Positions 1-8,321 of a stretch of DNA of 50,241 bases are shown piece by piece (positions within the stretch are counted from its first letter, which is position 1; each line of letters opens with the position of its first letter). Source of the DNA: Mycobacterium kyogaense (GTDB lineage: Bacteria > Actinomycetota > Actinomycetes > Mycobacteriales > Mycobacteriaceae); contig NZ_QJUA01000041.1 in NCBI RefSeq assembly GCF_003254575.1, forward strand, positions 1 through 50,241, given 5' to 3'. The notes below the pieces were generated by a model. The model saw only the letters and a list, made by a program, of their open reading frames with translations, was not told where the DNA came from and ran no database searches. A program made the translations under genes and the position numbers.

Positions 1-1
1 G

Positions 2-667
2 ACCCGCCGCGCGGGCGGGGGCGGCGGCCAGCCGACCCCCCAGGGTGGCTACCAGCCGCCGCCCCCGCCCGGAGGGTATCCGCCTCCGCCGCAAGGCAAT
101 TACCCGCCCGGCGGATTCCCGCCGCCGCAGCAGGGCGGTTACCCGCAGGCCGCGCCCGCCCTGCCCAAGGAGGCCTACACCTCCTGGTTGACTCGCGTTG
201 CCGCCTGGTTCATCGACTACATCCCGGTGTTCATCCTGGTCGGGCTCGGACAGGGCATCGCGATCCTCACCGGCGACAACAACTGCGAGAACATCAACGG
301 CGGCTACGCCTGCACGTCGGAACCGTCGGCTCTCGGCGCGACAGTGAGCATCCTGGCGTCGGTGCTGACCTTCGCCTACGTGATCTGGAACTACGGTTAC
401 CGGCAGGGCACGACGGGCTCCAGCATCGGCAAGTCGGTGATGAAGTTCAAGGTCGTCAGCGAAAAGACCTTCCAGCCCATCGGTTTCGGGTTGTCCGTGG
501 TCCGCCAACTGGCCCACACCGTGGACACGATCATCTGCTACATCGGGTACCTCTTCCCGCTGTGGGACGGCAAGCGTCAGACGCTCGCCGACAAGATCAT
601 GACCACGGTGTGCCTCCCCACCACCCCGCAGGGGCAGCACGGGCAGCAGCCGACGCACCACTACTGA
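2..667 (+). CDS. pra: Proline-rich antigen Pra homologue, RDD-family membrane protein (5' partial)
   Basis: The reading frame is open from base 2 and continues upstream of the window, so the start is missing. The visible N-terminal part (bases 2-170) is low-complexity, rich in Pro, Gly, Tyr and Gln, with repeated GGYPPPP-like units. It is followed by an RDD-type membrane domain with an Arg-Val-Ala-Ala-Trp opening (about base 190), a hydrophobic segment, a second hydrophobic segment around bases 340-400, and a final GKRQTLADKI-like motif typical of the RDD family. M. tuberculosis Rv1078 (Pra) has this layout and also sits directly before metB. The RDD domain function is not established. An internal TTG at 188 could be mistaken for a start, but the Pro-rich frame upstream is clearly coding. 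Confidence 0.88.
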   Translation, partial: TRRAGGGGGQPTPQGGYQPPPPPGGYPPPPQGNYPPGGFPPPQQGGYPQAAPALPKEAYTSWLTRVAAWFIDYIPVFILVGLGQGIAILTGDNNCENINGGYACTSEPSALGATVSILASVLTFAYVIWNYGYRQGTTGSSIGKSVMKFKVVSEKTFQPIGFGLSVVRQLAHTVDTIICYIGYLFPLWDGKRQTLADKIMTTVCLPTTPQGQHGQQPTHHY

Positions 668-754
668 GCCAGGGAATCGGCGCCGGCGCTGGGATGCGCC
701 GGCGCCGATCGCTGCGCCCCGGTGCCGGGTCGACAGCGAGACGGTCCCCAGGGC

Positions 755-760
755 TACCGT
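755..760 (+). promoter_or_regulatory. Predicted -10 box (TACCGT) for leaderless metB
   Basis: TACCGT fits the mycobacterial TANNNT -10 pattern. It ends six bases before the ATG at 767, so transcription would begin at or next to the start codon. This supports 767 rather than the in-frame GTG at 722. No convincing -35 was seen. Confidence 0.45.
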
Positions 761-766
761 GGCAGC

Positions 767-1939
767 ATGAGTGAGCAGCGCAGCGCGTCCGAGCACTTCC
801 GGGCACTGGGACCGGCGACCAAGGCCATCCACGCCGGCTACCGGCCCGATCCGGCCACCGGCGTGGTCAACACCCCGATCTACGCCAGCTCGACGTTCGC
901 CCAGGACGGGGTCGGCGGGCTGCGCGGCGGCTTCGAGTACGCCCGTACCGGCAACCCGACCCGAGCGGCCCTGGAATCCGCCTTGGCTGCAGTCGAATCC
1001 GCAACCCATGCTCGCGCGTTCAGCTCGGGGATGGCCGCCACCGACTGCGCGCTGCGCGCGGTCCTGCGGCCGGGAGATCACCTCGTCATCCCCGACGACG
1101 CCTACGGCGGCACCTTCCGGCTCATCGACAAGGTGTTCACGCAGTGGGGGATCAGCTACACCGCGGTGGCACTCGGCGATCTCGACAAGGTGCGGGCAGC
1201 GGTCACCGACCGCACCAAGCTGATCTGGGTCGAGACGCCGACCAACCCGCTGCTCTCGATCGCCGACATCGCCGGCATCGCGTCGCTGGCCGCCGAACGC
1301 GGCGCGAAAGTGTTGGTGGACAACACCTTCGCCTCACCGGCACTCCAGCAGCCCATGCTGCTCGGGGCCGACATCGTGCTGCACTCGACCACCAAGTACA
1401 TCGGCGGACACTCCGATGTCGTCGGCGGCGTGCTGGTGACCAACGACGAGGCTCTCGACGACGCCTTCGCGTTCCTGCAGAACGGCGCCGGCGCGGTACC
1501 GGGCCCGTTCGACGCGTACCTGACGATCCGCGGCCTCAAGACGCTGCCGCTGCGGATGCAGCGCCACAGCGAGAACGGCGCAGCCATCGCCGAATTCCTC
1601 ACGGGACATCCCGCGGTGGAGACCGTCCTCTACCCGGGGCTGGCAGACCACCCGCACCACGACGTCGCGGCCCGGCAGATGAGCGGGTTCGGTGGGATGG
1701 TGTCGGTGCGGCTGAAGGGCGGCCCGCAGGCTGCACGCGACTTCTGTGCGCGCACCGACATCTTCATCCTGGCCGAGTCGCTCGGCGGCGTGGAGTCGCT
1801 GATCGAGTACCCCGGGGCGATGACACACGCCTCGACCGCGGGCTCGCAGCTCGAAGTCCCCGACGATCTGGTTCGCCTGTCGGTCGGTATCGAAGACGTG
1901 GCGGACCTGCTCGGCGACGTCGAACAGGCGCTCGCTTAG
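767..1939 (+). CDS. metB: Cystathionine gamma-synthase
   Basis: The product is 390 residues, close to the Rv1079 length. It is a PLP enzyme of the Cys/Met metabolism family that joins an O-acylated homoserine to cysteine, giving cystathionine in the transsulfuration route to methionine. The SATTK-like PLP site reads STTKYIGGH, with the Schiff-base lysine at residue 210. The family SGMAA, ETPTNP and GxVPGPFDAYL stretches are also present. The ATG at 767 is chosen over GTG 722 because of the leaderless -10 box and family length. The gene follows pra as in M. tuberculosis and its stop overlaps the convergent GPP34 gene by four bases. No SAM riboswitch is visible upstream. Confidence 0.95.
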   Translation: MSEQRSASEHFRALGPATKAIHAGYRPDPATGVVNTPIYASSTFAQDGVGGLRGGFEYARTGNPTRAALESALAAVESATHARAFSSGMAATDCALRAVLRPGDHLVIPDDAYGGTFRLIDKVFTQWGISYTAVALGDLDKVRAAVTDRTKLIWVETPTNPLLSIADIAGIASLAAERGAKVLVDNTFASPALQQPMLLGADIVLHSTTKYIGGHSDVVGGVLVTNDEALDDAFAFLQNGAGAVPGPFDAYLTIRGLKTLPLRMQRHSENGAAIAEFLTGHPAVETVLYPGLADHPHHDVAARQMSGFGGMVSVRLKGGPQAARDFCARTDIFILAESLGGVESLIEYPGAMTHASTAGSQLEVPDDLVRLSVGIEDVADLLGDVEQALA

Positions 1940-2607
1940 GTCAGCTCTGCCAGCGCCTGCCGCACCGCCGACGCGGTGACGGCGAGGTTGACCTCGGCCA
2001 GCCCCGTCGGCGACTCGTCCAGCCAACTGCCGGCGGCGATCTCGCCGGCCCGGGCGTGCACCCACCGCCAACCGCGGTCGTTGAGGCTGAGCAGCGCCCC
2101 CAGGCCGTCGGCGGCATGCAGCACGGTGATGATCGCCGCGGTCGCGGCGGAGGGGGGCCGTCGCTCGAACAGCGCCGCCAGCAGCGCGTCGCGGGCGGGT
2201 CCCACCCGGCGGCGGTCGGTCGGCGAGGTACTCGTGCGTCGTCGCAGAGCGCTGGTACGCACGGCGACCCGACGGATCTGGCCGGTCCGCTCCAAGTGTT
2301 CGGCCAACCGGTGTTCGGCCGACCGACCCAGGACCTTGATCGCCTGGCCCGGCCGTCGCGGGGCTCTGCCGATGTAGTCCACCGCCGGTGCGGTCAACGG
2401 ATCGACCGGGCCGGCAGCCGCGAGCGCCACCAGAGTTCCCGGCGGTGCCGCCTCGCCGTCCACCGCAGGGCGCACCCGGCAGGCGTACGCCACATCGAGC
2501 AGGGTGGCGGCCGCCAGCGCATGAGCGCGCCGCGTGTCATCGAGGCCGGGTTGGCCGGATGCGTTGTCGACCAGGAGCAGAAACAGCTCTTCAGCGATCT
2601 GCGCCAC
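1936..2607 (-). CDS. GPP34 (GOLPH3/VPS74-like) family protein
   Basis: The 223-residue protein starts with AEELFLLLVD, followed by a predicted all-helical body with LLDVAYACRV and a C-terminal AIITVLHAADGLGALL segment. This is the pattern of actinobacterial GPP34 proteins, relatives of the eukaryotic Golgi phosphoinositide-binding GOLPH3. The bacterial role is unknown; membrane association is only an inference. No signal peptide or membrane helix is obvious. It lies five bases downstream of greA on the same strand, so it is probably co-transcribed with it. M. tuberculosis lacks a gene here between metB and greA. Confidence 0.8.
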   Translation of the reverse strand: MAQIAEELFLLLVDNASGQPGLDDTRRAHALAAATLLDVAYACRVRPAVDGEAAPPGTLVALAAAGPVDPLTAPAVDYIGRAPRRPGQAIKVLGRSAEHRLAEHLERTGQIRRVAVRTSALRRRTSTSPTDRRRVGPARDALLAALFERRPPSAATAAIITVLHAADGLGALLSLNDRGWRWVHARAGEIAAGSWLDESPTGLAEVNLAVTASAVRQALAELT

Positions 2608-2612
2608 GCCGG

Positions 2613-3107
2613 TCAGCCGTGATAGGGCTCCGCGGAGACCAGCGTGACCTTCACGGTGTTGCCGTTGGGCACGGTGTAGGTCCGCGTGTCGCCCACCTTG
2701 GCGTCGAGCAGCGCGCCGCCCAGCGGAGAGTTCGGGGAGTACACCTCGAGCTTGCCGTCGGTGACGCCCTCCTGGCGGGTTCCGATGAGGAACGTCTCGG
2801 TGTCGCTCTCGTCGTCGTCGTAGTAGACCTTGACCACCGAACCGGGCAGCGCGACGCCCGACTGCTTGGGTGCCTCGCCCACCTTCGCGGTGTTGAGCAA
2901 CTCCTGCAGCTGGCGAATCCGGGCCTCCTGCTGGCCCTGCTCTTCACGGGCGGCGTGGTAGCCGCCGTTCTCGCGCAGGTCGCCCTCTTCGCGGCGGTCG
3001 TTGATCTCGGCCGCGATGACGGGGCGGTTGGCGATCAGCTGGTCGAGTTCGGCCTTCAGCCGGTCGAACGCCTCTTCGGTCAGCCAGGTGACCTGGGTGT
3101 CAGTCAT
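2613..3107 (-). CDS. greA: Transcription elongation factor GreA
   Basis: The 164-residue protein has the same length as Rv1080c. GreA inserts its N-terminal coiled coil into the RNA polymerase secondary channel and stimulates cleavage of backtracked RNA. The N-terminal coiled coil spans about residues 8-80 and contains acidic tip residues in the REEGDLREN stretch. The C-terminal FKBP-like domain follows and includes the SPLGGALLDAKVGD motif characteristic of GreA. It is the upstream gene of a probable greA-GPP34 unit. The DUF4307 gene lies 283 bases upstream on the same strand. Confidence 0.96.
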   Translation of the reverse strand: MTDTQVTWLTEEAFDRLKAELDQLIANRPVIAAEINDRREEGDLRENGGYHAAREEQGQQEARIRQLQELLNTAKVGEAPKQSGVALPGSVVKVYYDDDESDTETFLIGTRQEGVTDGKLEVYSPNSPLGGALLDAKVGDTRTYTVPNGNTVKVTLVSAEPYHG

Positions 3108-3204
3108 ATCGGCGCGCTCCTGTCGTCGTCGCTTTCAGCGCTTCTCGCGTGAAAAGTTCTCGGGCACGGTGCCGGGGCGGTGCTGAGGAACCAGCGTGTA
3201 TCAG

Positions 3205-3283
3205 CGTGTATTGCCGCATCCGCCCGTTGTCGCAACTCATCTGTCGTGATCGTCGTAACGGCGCTCAAATGCAGCAATACACG
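3205..3283. repeat. Imperfect inverted repeat in the greA upstream region
   Basis: Two 15-base arms, at 3205-3219 and 3269-3283, are reverse complements with one mismatch (core CGTGTATTGC / GCAATACACG) and are separated by 49 bases. They lie in the 283-base gap upstream of greA. They could form a long stem in the greA leader or be paired protein sites; there is no further evidence. Confidence 0.4.
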
Positions 3284-3390
3284 GCCCCAGCAGGAACCGT
3301 GTACTCAGCCATGATAGCACCGGGCGGCCACCCGATTTTCATGTTTTCGCAGTCCGCGGTTGGTTGCGGGACGATCCGTTGTTGCTCGCC

Positions 3391-3825
3391 CTACCCGCCG
3401 ACCAGGTACGACGGCACGTCGGTACCGCACCCGTAGACGTCGCCGACAACCGCCGGCCGAGACGTCGTCACCGTCGTCCGGATCTGGACGATCTCGGTCG
3501 TCGACGGCGCGACCAGCAGCTCCCGGCGGCCCACTTCGTCACCGTCGTAGGACCGGGCCCGCACGATGCACACCACCGGCGCAGAAGGGTCGTCGCGGGT
3601 GATGCTCGCCGTCACCTCCACGGTGCGGTCGTCGACGACGCGGTATCCGCCCAGTTCCCCCTTGACCTCCGGCGATCCCAGCCGGGAGTACGCCACCGCG
3701 GCGATCGTCACACCGAGCACCACGACCGCCGCGAACAGGCCCACGATGACCCATCGGCGGGTGCGTCGGCTGCGCTGTGGCGCGCCGTAGCGCGACGCAG
3801 GACGGTCGAGGGGACTGTCGGTCAT
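3391..3825 (-). CDS. DUF4307 membrane-anchored protein (Rv1081c homologue)
   Basis: From the ATG at 3825 the product is 144 residues, matching Rv1081c as remembered. A basic N-terminal tail (residues 1-28) precedes one transmembrane helix (about 29-50, VIVGLFAAVVVLGVTIAAV). An extracytoplasmic domain of about 90 residues contains two cysteines, one in VVCIVRARS and one in VYGCGTDVP, that could form a disulfide. The longer frame up to 3978 would run into the divergent mca gene, so it is rejected. Function is unknown. A TATAGT -10-like box on the minus strand (3871-3876) would leave a leader of about 38 bases. Confidence 0.88.
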   Translation of the reverse strand: MTDSPLDRPASRYGAPQRSRRTRRWVIVGLFAAVVVLGVTIAAVAYSRLGSPEVKGELGGYRVVDDRTVEVTASITRDDPSAPVVCIVRARSYDGDEVGRRELLVAPSTTEIVQIRTTVTTSRPAVVGDVYGCGTDVPSYLVGG

Positions 3826-3942
3826 CACGTTTTGCATGCCCGTCGTTCGGATGGGTGTACTAGGACTGGAACTATAGGACGTGTCGGATGTGTTGAATTC
3901 GACCGTGAGTGTCCATCCAGGTGAGCAGCTAAGAGGGAACTG

Positions 3943-4815
3943 TTGAGCGAACTGCGGTTGATGGCCGTGCACGCGCACCCCGACGACGAGTCAAGCAAGG
4001 GCGCGGCGACGATGGCCCGCTACGTCGATGAGGGCGTGCGGGTGATGGTGGTGACGCTGACAGGCGGCGAGCGCGGCGACATCCTGAACCCGGCGATGGA
4101 CCTGCCCGAGGTGCACGGCCGGATGGCCGAGATCCGCCGCGAGGAGATGGCCAAGGCGGCTGCCATCCTCGGCGTCGAGCATCACTGGCTGGGCTTCGTC
4201 GACTCCGGCCTGCCCGAGGGCGACCCGCTGCCGCCGCTGCCGGAAGGGTGCTTCGCGCTGGAACCGCTCGAGGTACCCACCGAGGCCCTGGTCCGGGTGA
4301 TCCGCGACTTCAAGCCGCATGTGATCACTACCTACGACGAGAACGGTGGCTATCCCCATCCCGACCACATCATGTGCCACAAGGTGTCGGTCGCGGCGTA
4401 TGAGGCGGCCGCCGACCACCTGCTCTACCCGGACGCCGGCACGCCGTGGGCGGCCCACAAGCTCTACTACAACCACGGCTTCCTGCGGCAGCGCATGCAG
4501 GTGCTGCAAGACGAGTTCGCCAAGAACGGCCAGGAGGGTCCCTTCGCGAAGTGGCTGGAAAGCTGGGATCCGGAGATCGACCTGTCCGCCAACCGGGTGA
4601 CCACGCGCATCGAATGCGCGAAGTACTTCCAGCAGCGCGACGAAGCGCTGCTCGCGCACGCCACCCAGATCGACCCGAAGAGCTTCTTCTTCACCACCCC
4701 GATGGAGTGGCAGCAGCGGCTGTGGCCCACCGAGGAGTTCGAGCTCGCCCGGTCCCGCGTTCCGGTGTCGCTGCCCGAGACCGATCTGTTCACCGGTATC
4801 GAGGGGCGGAACTGA
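3943..4815 (+). CDS. mca: Mycothiol S-conjugate amidase
   Basis: The 290-residue protein hydrolyses the amide bond of mycothiol S-conjugates, releasing GlcN-Ins and a mercapturic acid; it is a cytosolic detoxification step specific to mycothiol-making actinobacteria. Zinc-site residues of the LmbE/MshB fold are visible: H12 and D15 in AHPDDE, and H142 in YPHPDH (zinc ligand spacing as known for Mca). The length fits Mca (about 288) rather than MshB. The start codon is a TTG at 3943 preceded by an AAGAGGG ribosome-binding site at 3931-3937; M. tuberculosis uses GTG at the same place. Followed after four bases by the Rv1083 homologue. Confidence 0.96.
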   Translation: MSELRLMAVHAHPDDESSKGAATMARYVDEGVRVMVVTLTGGERGDILNPAMDLPEVHGRMAEIRREEMAKAAAILGVEHHWLGFVDSGLPEGDPLPPLPEGCFALEPLEVPTEALVRVIRDFKPHVITTYDENGGYPHPDHIMCHKVSVAAYEAAADHLLYPDAGTPWAAHKLYYNHGFLRQRMQVLQDEFAKNGQEGPFAKWLESWDPEIDLSANRVTTRIECAKYFQQRDEALLAHATQIDPKSFFFTTPMEWQQRLWPTEEFELARSRVPVSLPETDLFTGIEGRN

Positions 4816-4819
4816 ATCC

Positions 4820-5125
4820 ATGGTGACCGCCGTGTCCCTCCATGCTCTGGCCGTCGACATCCTGGCCCAGAACCCGCCGCAGCAGAGCGGACCCGACTTC
4901 GGCAAGGCCAGCCCGTTCGGCCTCATCGTGATCGTGGTGCTGCTGATCGCGGTCTTCGGACTGGTGTGGTCGATGAATCGGCATCTGAAGAAGGTGCCGG
5001 CATCGTTCGACACCGACGCCGATACCGACGCCGAGGACACCGGCGCCCCCGACGCCGATCCCGATCTGGCCGCCGGAAACCCGGCGGATCCGGCGGCGCG
5101 CCGTGAGCCCGACGCCGGCACGTAA
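4820..5125 (+). CDS. Small single-pass membrane protein (Rv1083 homologue)
   Basis: The 101-residue protein has an N-terminal segment rich in small residues, one transmembrane helix at about residues 33-52 (FGLIVIVVLLIAVFGLVW), a short basic stretch and a long acidic Asp/Ala/Pro-rich tail. It lies four bases after mca and overlaps the next gene by 23 bases, so the three are probably one transcript. The function is unknown, but its conserved place between mca and the DUF255 gene suggests a linked role. ATG 4820 is chosen; GTG 4823 is an alternative. Confidence 0.82.
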   Translation: MVTAVSLHALAVDILAQNPPQQSGPDFGKASPFGLIVIVVLLIAVFGLVWSMNRHLKKVPASFDTDADTDAEDTGAPDADPDLAAGNPADPAARREPDAGT

Positions 5126-7118
5126 CACCCTCGGGGCGGCCCTGAGCCCCTATCTGCGCCAGCACGCCGACAACCCGGTGCACTGGCAGCAGTGGAGCGC
5201 CGAGGCGCTGGCCGAGGCTGCCGCGCGCGACGTTCCCATCCTGCTGTCCATCGGCTACGCCGCGTGCCACTGGTGCCATGTGATGGCCCACGAATCGTTC
5301 GCCGATCCTGAGGTGGCCGCGGTGGCCAACGCCGGGTTCGTCTGCATCAAGGTGGATCGGGAGGAGCGGCCCGACCTCGATGCGGTCTACATGGCCGCGA
5401 CGGTGGCGCTGACCGGGCAGGGCGGCTGGCCGATGACGTGCTTCCTGACCCCCGACGGCCGCCCGTTCTTCTGCGGCACCTACTACCCGAAAGCGACCTT
5501 CCTGCAACTACTCTCGGCCGTCAGCGAGACGTGGCATCAGCGCCGCGCCGAGGTGGAGCAGGCCTCGGCGCACATCGCGGGCGAACTGCAGGCGGTGGTC
5601 GGCGGCCTGCCCGGGGGCGCACCCGTGACCGCGGAGGTGTGTGACGGCGCGATCGATGCGGTGCTCACCGATGAGGACGCGGTGCACGGCGGTTTCGGTG
5701 GACCCCCGAAGTTTCCGCCGTCGGCTCTGCTGGAGGCACTGCTGCGCCATCACGAACGCACCGGTGCGGACGGGGCCCTGCAGGCAGCGGTCCGCGCGGG
5801 TGAGGCGATGGCGCGCGGCGGCCTCTACGACCAGCTGGCCGGTGGATTCGCCCGCTACAGCGTGGACGAGGCCTGGGTGGTGCCGCACTTCGAGAAGATG
5901 CTCTACGACAACGCCCTGCTGCTGCGCGTGTATGCGCACTGGGCGCGACGCTCTCGTGATCCGTTGCCGCTCAGAGTGACTCGGGAGACGGCGAGATTCC
6001 TGCTCGACGATCTGCGCCGCGACGGCCTGTTCGTCTCGTCGCTGGATGCCGATGCCGCCGGACGTGAGGGGTCGACGTACGTGTGGACACCGGCGCAGCT
6101 GCGCGACGCGCCGGGTGACGACGCTGCTTGGGCTGCAGGGGTTTTCGGGGTGACCGACGCCGGCACCTTCGAGCGCGACGCGTCGGTGCTGCAGCTGCGT
6201 ACCGATCCCGTCGACGCCGAACGGTTCGCCGCCGTGCGGGCCGCGCTGCGCGCGGTGCGCGCCGAGCGTCCACAGCCGGAGCGTGACGACAAGGTCGTCA
6301 CCGCATGGAACGGCCTCACGATCACCGCACTGTGCGAAGCCGGCGTCGCGCTGGCCGAGCCCGAGCTGATCGACGCCGCCGCGGCGTGCGCCGACGCGCT
6401 GCTGGATCTGCACCTGCGCGACGGACGACTGCGCCGCACCAGCCTGGGCGGCGTCGTCGGGCCCGGCACGGCGATCCTCGAGGACCACGCGGCGCTGGCC
6501 ACCGGACTGCTCACGCTGCACCAGGTGAGCGGCGAGCAGCGGTGGCTGGAGTCAGCCACCGAGGTGCTCGACCTGGCGCTGGACCACTTCGCGGATCCGG
6601 ACAACGCGGGCCGCTGGTACGACGTCGCCGACGATGCCGAGCAGCTGCTGGTGCGGCCGGCTGATCCGTTCGACGGGGCCACGCCGTCCGGGGCGTCGTT
6701 GCTCGCAGAGGCGCTCATGCTGGCGGCGCACCTCGTCCCGTCCGACCGGGCGGCCCGCTACGCCGATGCGTTCGACGCCACGCTCGCAGCAGCCGCCCCG
6801 GTGATCACCGGCGCGCCCCGTTCGGCCGGGCACTGGCTGGCGATCGCCGAAGCCGCGGTGCGCGGCCCGATCCAGATCGCGGTGTCGTGCGACGACCCGT
6901 CGACGTCGGATCTGCTGGCCACCGCTCGCGTGCTCGCGCCCGGTGGCGCGATCGTCGTCGGCGGCCCGGCCGACGGTTCGGAACTGCTGCGAGACCGGCC
7001 GCGGGTGGCCGGCATCGACGGACTCAAGGATGCCGCGTACGTGTGCCGCGGGCGGGTGTGCGATCTGCCCGTCCGCACAGCGGACGATCTCGCCGCCGCG
7101 CTGGGTCCGTCCGTGTAG
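5103..7118 (+). CDS. Thioredoxin-domain DUF255 (YyaL/SSP411) family protein (Rv1084 homologue)
   Basis: The 671-residue protein begins at a GTG inside the preceding gene. The N-terminal thioredoxin-like domain (about 1-165) carries a CHWCHVM motif with C55 and C58 in the CxxC position, and the conserved GGWPMTCFLTPDG stretch. The rest resembles an (alpha/alpha)6 barrel of the glycosyl hydrolase or epimerase type, with GGLYDQLAGGFARYSVD and HFEKMLYDNA motifs typical of the YyaL family. The exact reaction is unknown; a thiol redox or sugar-modifying role is only inferred. Proximity to mca is conserved with M. tuberculosis. Confidence 0.9.
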   Translation: MSPTPARNTLGAALSPYLRQHADNPVHWQQWSAEALAEAAARDVPILLSIGYAACHWCHVMAHESFADPEVAAVANAGFVCIKVDREERPDLDAVYMAATVALTGQGGWPMTCFLTPDGRPFFCGTYYPKATFLQLLSAVSETWHQRRAEVEQASAHIAGELQAVVGGLPGGAPVTAEVCDGAIDAVLTDEDAVHGGFGGPPKFPPSALLEALLRHHERTGADGALQAAVRAGEAMARGGLYDQLAGGFARYSVDEAWVVPHFEKMLYDNALLLRVYAHWARRSRDPLPLRVTRETARFLLDDLRRDGLFVSSLDADAAGREGSTYVWTPAQLRDAPGDDAAWAAGVFGVTDAGTFERDASVLQLRTDPVDAERFAAVRAALRAVRAERPQPERDDKVVTAWNGLTITALCEAGVALAEPELIDAAAACADALLDLHLRDGRLRRTSLGGVVGPGTAILEDHAALATGLLTLHQVSGEQRWLESATEVLDLALDHFADPDNAGRWYDVADDAEQLLVRPADPFDGATPSGASLLAEALMLAAHLVPSDRAARYADAFDATLAAAAPVITGAPRSAGHWLAIAEAAVRGPIQIAVSCDDPSTSDLLATARVLAPGGAIVVGGPADGSELLRDRPRVAGIDGLKDAAYVCRGRVCDLPVRTADDLAAALGPSV

Positions 7119-7129
7119 CGTTGCGGCTC

Positions 7130-7501
7130 ATGAGCTTCGAGCCCGACGTCCTGCAAGGTTTCGTCAAGCGCTACCTCGACACGGTCGCCAACGGCAAGGC
7201 CGAGGATGTCGCGGCGCTCTACGCCGAGGACGCCACGCTGGAGGATCCGGTCGGGTGCGGGGAAGTGCACATCGGCCGGCAGGCCATCGCCGGGTTCTAC
7301 AAGGGCATGGAAGGTGATCACGACATCACCACCGAGCTGCTGACATTCCGTGCGGGTGGGCACGAGGCCGCGTTCACGTTCGCGATCACCGTGGGCGGTG
7401 CGATGCGGATCGAGCCGATCGAGGTGATGGTGTTCGACGGCGACGGCAAGATCACGTCGATGAAGGCCTACTGGAGCCAGGAGAACATCACCCCGCTGTA
7501 A
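7130..7501 (+). CDS. Delta5-3-ketosteroid isomerase-like protein (NTF2 fold)
   Basis: The 123-residue protein aligns over its full length with bacterial ketosteroid isomerase. Y15, Y31 and Y57 match the oxyanion hydrogen-bond network, and D39 in the LEDPVG motif matches the catalytic base (Asp38/40). The second acid (Asp99/103) is replaced by E98 in PIEVMVFD. The enzyme shifts the double bond of 5-ene-3-ketosteroids to 4-ene-3-ketosteroids. ATG 7130 is used because a TAGCGT -10 box at 7116-7121 ends eight bases upstream and a longer frame would lie inside the DUF255 gene. The gene is not in the M. tuberculosis block; a steroid role fits the 3beta-HSD at 28.3 kb, but the true substrate is unproven. 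Confidence 0.82.
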   Translation: MSFEPDVLQGFVKRYLDTVANGKAEDVAALYAEDATLEDPVGCGEVHIGRQAIAGFYKGMEGDHDITTELLTFRAGGHEAAFTFAITVGGAMRIEPIEVMVFDGDGKITSMKAYWSQENITPL

Positions 7502-7528
7502 GGGGCGCTGTCGTTCTGGGGGAAGGGT

Positions 7529-8266
7529 TCAGCCCGAGAAGACGGCGAACCACATCGCGATGTAGTGGCAGATCGCCGCGACCGCCGTGCAGGCGTGGAA
7601 GAACTCGTGATGACCGAAGGTCGTCGGCCACGGGTTGGGCCACTTCAACGCGTAGAGCACACCGCCGATGCTGTACAGCGCGCCACCGACGATCAGCAGC
7701 ACCACCGCGGCCACCCCGGCGCCTTGCATGATCGGACCGATGAACCAAGCCGCCACCCAGCCCAGCAGGATGTAGAGCGGCGTTCCCACCCATCGCGGCG
7801 CCGACGGCCAGAACATCTTCAGCAGCACCCCGGCGAGCGCACCGCCCCACACGATCCAGAGCAGCACCCGACCGCTGTCCTCGGGCAGTGCGAGCACAGC
7901 GAACGGCGTGTAGCTGCCGGCGATGAACACGAAGATCATCGAATGGTCGGCGCGCTTCATCCAGGTGCGCGCCGTCTTCGACTGCCACGTCACCCGGTGG
8001 TAGGTCCCGCTGACGGTGAACATCGCCACGATCGTCAGCGTGTAGACCAGCGTCGCCAGACCCGCCTGCGTGGACTTCATCGACCACGACACCGCGACCA
8101 GCGTGGCACCGCAGATGACGGCAATCACCGCGGAGTAGACGTGAATCCACCCCCGCAGCCGCGGCCGGCCCAGGAACTGGGCGACGCCTTCGGCGACCGC
8201 CTCGGGTAGATCCTCGGGGTCCCGCGGCGTGTCGGCGGTGTACCAGGGCTCGAGAGATGTCGGCAT
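7529..8266 (-). CDS. Hemolysin III / PAQR-type membrane protein (Rv1085c homologue)
   Basis: The 245-residue integral membrane protein has about seven hydrophobic helices. The conserved PAQR/HlyIII metal-site residues are visible: a Ser...His pair in SGTYHRV, Asp-His in DHSMIFVFIAG, and HxxxH in HHEFFH. Family members are zinc-dependent hydrolase-like membrane proteins; the bacterial substrate is unknown. The ATG at 8266 is chosen because it has a strong GGAGGTG ribosome-binding site (8269-8275, minus strand). The frame is open to 8347, but that would overlap the divergent uppS promoter. Confidence 0.9.
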   Translation of the reverse strand: MPTSLEPWYTADTPRDPEDLPEAVAEGVAQFLGRPRLRGWIHVYSAVIAVICGATLVAVSWSMKSTQAGLATLVYTLTIVAMFTVSGTYHRVTWQSKTARTWMKRADHSMIFVFIAGSYTPFAVLALPEDSGRVLLWIVWGGALAGVLLKMFWPSAPRWVGTPLYILLGWVAAWFIGPIMQGAGVAAVVLLIVGGALYSIGGVLYALKWPNPWPTTFGHHEFFHACTAVAAICHYIAMWFAVFSG

Positions 8267-8307
8267 TTCACCTCCGCTGACTGGCGTGGACAATCCACGG
8301 GCCACAG

Positions 8308-8313
8308 TAGTCT
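8308..8313 (+). promoter_or_regulatory. Predicted -10 box (TAGTCT) for uppS
   Basis: TAGTCT ends eight bases before the GTG at 8322 and supports that start in a leaderless or nearly leaderless transcript. It lies in the 55-base divergent gap from the hemolysin III gene. Confidence 0.4.
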
Positions 8314-8321
8314 GGATCATC

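Noticed and set aside
722..766. GTG 722 as metB start
   Set aside because: It adds 15 residues without similarity, and a -10 box lies between it and ATG 767.
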